DNA from: Alphaproteobacteria bacterium
GTDB lineage: Bacteria; Pseudomonadota; Alphaproteobacteria; UBA2966; CAIVPW01
Length of the DNA stretch: 42,802 bases
Assembly: GCA_016869235.1 (NCBI GenBank)
Contig: VGER01000011.1
Location: forward strand, 1-42,802
Reading direction: 5' to 3'
Position numbers and translations under genes: made by a program
Shown: positions 41,778 to 42,802 of the stretch, in pieces
How positions within the stretch are numbered: position 1 is the first letter of the stretch
Layout: each line of letters starts with the position of its first letter
Notes under the pieces: generated by a model
Seen by the model: the letters and a program-made list of their open reading frames with translations, nothing else
Told to the model about the DNA's origin: nothing
Databases searched by the model: none

Positions 41778-42644
41778 ATGAGCGAAGCCCGCATCCTCGA
41801 CGGCAAGGCGCTGGCGGCCAGCGTGCGCGTCAAGCTCGCGGGCCAGGTGGTGGAGCTGAAGGCCAAGCACGGCATCTCGCCCGGCATCGCCGTGCTGCTG
41901 GTGGGCGAAGACCCGGCGAGCCAGGTCTACGTGCGCGCCAAGGGCAAGGCGGCCGCCGAGGTCGGCTTTCATGCCGTCGAGCGCAGGCTGCCGGCGACGG
42001 CGAGAGAGCGCGAGGTGCTCCAGGTCGTGGACGACTTCAACAACGACCCCAAGATCCACGGCTTCCTGGTGCAGCTGCCGCTGCCCAAGCAGGTGGACCC
42101 GCAGCGCGTCATCGACGCCATCGATCCGAGCAAGGACGCCGACGGCTTTCACGTCGTCAACGCCGGCCTCGGCGCGCAGGGTCGCGGCGGCGTGGCGCCC
42201 GCCACACCCAGAGGCGTGCTGGAGCTCATCAAGCTGGCGCGCAGCGACCTCGGCGGACTGGAGGCGGTGGTGATCGGCCGCTCGATCTCGGTGGGCCGGC
42301 CGACGGCGCAACTGCTCATCGGCGAGAACTGCACGGTCACCATCGCGCACTCGCGCACGCGCAAGCTGGCGGACGTGGCGCGCCGCGCCGACATCCTGGT
42401 GGCGGCGGTAGGCCGCGCCGAGATGGTGCGGGGCGACTGGATCAAGCCCGGCGCCATCGTCATCGACGTCGGCATCACCCGCGGCGCCGACAACAAGCTG
42501 GTCGGCGACGTGGCCTTCGACGAAGCGAAGCAAATCGCCGGCGCCATCACGCCGGTGCCGGGCGGCGTCGGCCCGATGACCATCGCCTGCCTGCTGCAGA
42601 ACACGTTCGCGCTGTGCAAGAACCTGCATGGGATCGTGGGCTAG
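41778..42644 (+). CDS. folD: Bifunctional methylenetetrahydrofolate dehydrogenase/cyclohydrolase
   Basis: The 288-residue protein interconverts 5,10-methylene-, methenyl- and 10-formyl-tetrahydrofolate. Family blocks are present: SQVYVRAKGKAAAEVGF (catalytic Lys), GFLVQLPLP, VVIGRSISVGRP and the signature PVPGGVGPMT. The usual PCTP segment reads PATP, a mild change. ATG 41778 follows AGGAGC. The stop codon TAG (42642-42644) is immediately followed by the end of an IS. Confidence 0.93.
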   Translation: MSEARILDGKALAASVRVKLAGQVVELKAKHGISPGIAVLLVGEDPASQVYVRAKGKAAAEVGFHAVERRLPATAREREVLQVVDDFNNDPKIHGFLVQLPLPKQVDPQRVIDAIDPSKDADGFHVVNAGLGAQGRGGVAPATPRGVLELIKLARSDLGGLEAVVIGRSISVGRPTAQLLIGENCTVTIAHSRTRKLADVARRADILVAAVGRAEMVRGDWIKPGAIVIDVGITRGADNKLVGDVAFDEAKQIAGAITPVPGGVGPMTIACLLQNTFALCKNLHGIVG

Positions 42645-42802
42645 GTCCTGTACCCATAAAAGGGATTCCCTTTAGGGGCCGGCTGTGATTCAAGCTTCCA
42701 AACTGTGGGAGCTTGACGATGGCGCGCTTCGATCTCAGCGACGGGGAGTGGGCGTTGATCGCTCCGCTGCTTCCCAACAAGCCGCGCGGAGTGCCGCGTG
42801 TC
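42645..42802 (+). mobile_element. Left end of an IS5-family (IS427-like) insertion sequence
   Basis: The bases GTCCTGTACCCATAAAAGG right after the folD stop resemble the terminal repeat of IS427-group elements, which insert at TA-containing sites. The insertion appears to have occurred at the TA of the folD TAG. The element continues past the window end. Confidence 0.65.
42719..42802 (+). CDS. IS5-family transposase, N-terminal fragment (cut by window edge)
   Basis: The 28 codons after ATG 42719 read ARFDLSDGEWALIAPLLP and then NKPRGVPRV. This is the standard opening of IS5-family OrfA proteins of the IS427 type. GTGGGAG lies before the ATG. The rest is outside the window. Confidence 0.85.
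   Translation, partial: MARFDLSDGEWALIAPLLPNKPRGVPRV

Overview
The window is GC-rich bacterial DNA. Twin-arginine leaders, Urt/Liv-type and sulfonate-type ABC importers, an Ald-ApbE pair, MtnBDC, FolD and NtrC-type regulation all suit a free-living aerobic alphaproteobacterium. I infer this from gene content and protein style; no search was run. Both ends are cut inside insertion sequences: an IS3-family orfA at the left and an IS5-family (IS427-like) transposase at the right. The window may therefore be an assembly piece bounded by repeated IS copies.

Left part (0.3-9.3 kb): a conserved hypothetical gene; a minus-strand importer operon livG-livF-livH-livM followed by an exported TPR protein; a divergent substrate-binding gene of amide/urea type; a one-TM ExbD/TolR-like protein with an unusual periplasmic domain; an alanine dehydrogenase homologue with two altered key residues; and apbE, the FAD:protein FMN transferase.

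Centre (9.5-32.2 kb): a large envelope-redox region. (i) A minus-strand operon of cupredoxin-like protein, beta-propeller, periplasmic binding protein and ABC-2 permease resembles the ABC set of PQQ-dependent alcohol dehydrogenase systems. (ii) A second cupredoxin-like gene follows. Both cupredoxin genes have near-identical sigma-54 (-24/-12) promoters. (iii) A histidine kinase, an NtrC-type regulator and a lipoprotein form one operon. (iv) A sulfonate/nitrate/taurine-type importer is joined to the ATPase that probably serves the ABC-2 permease. (v) Two NosR-like flavin/polyferredoxin membrane proteins (one broken), two c-type cytochromes plus a third as a 3' remnant, and a DUF1800-DUF1501 pair lie together. 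(vi) An ExbB/TolQ-like, ExbD-like and two-TM operon follows. With apbE nearby, this parallels nos machinery (NosR, NosX, NosF, NosY) but no NosZ is present. The likely theme is flavin-, haem- and Fe-S-based electron transfer across the inner membrane for an enzyme not encoded here.

Right part (32.3-42.8 kb) is more ordinary: a nuclease-fold secreted protein, methionine-salvage genes mtnB-mtnD-mtnC, a FliL-like exported protein, a glutamine amidotransferase, a hybrid histidine kinase, a secreted PQQ-type sugar/sorbosone dehydrogenase, a cyclic-nucleotide-binding protein, mscL interrupted by a small palindromic insertion with an in-frame TAG, tRNA-Ala(CGC), yggT, a DUF167 gene and folD, whose stop codon abuts the right IS.
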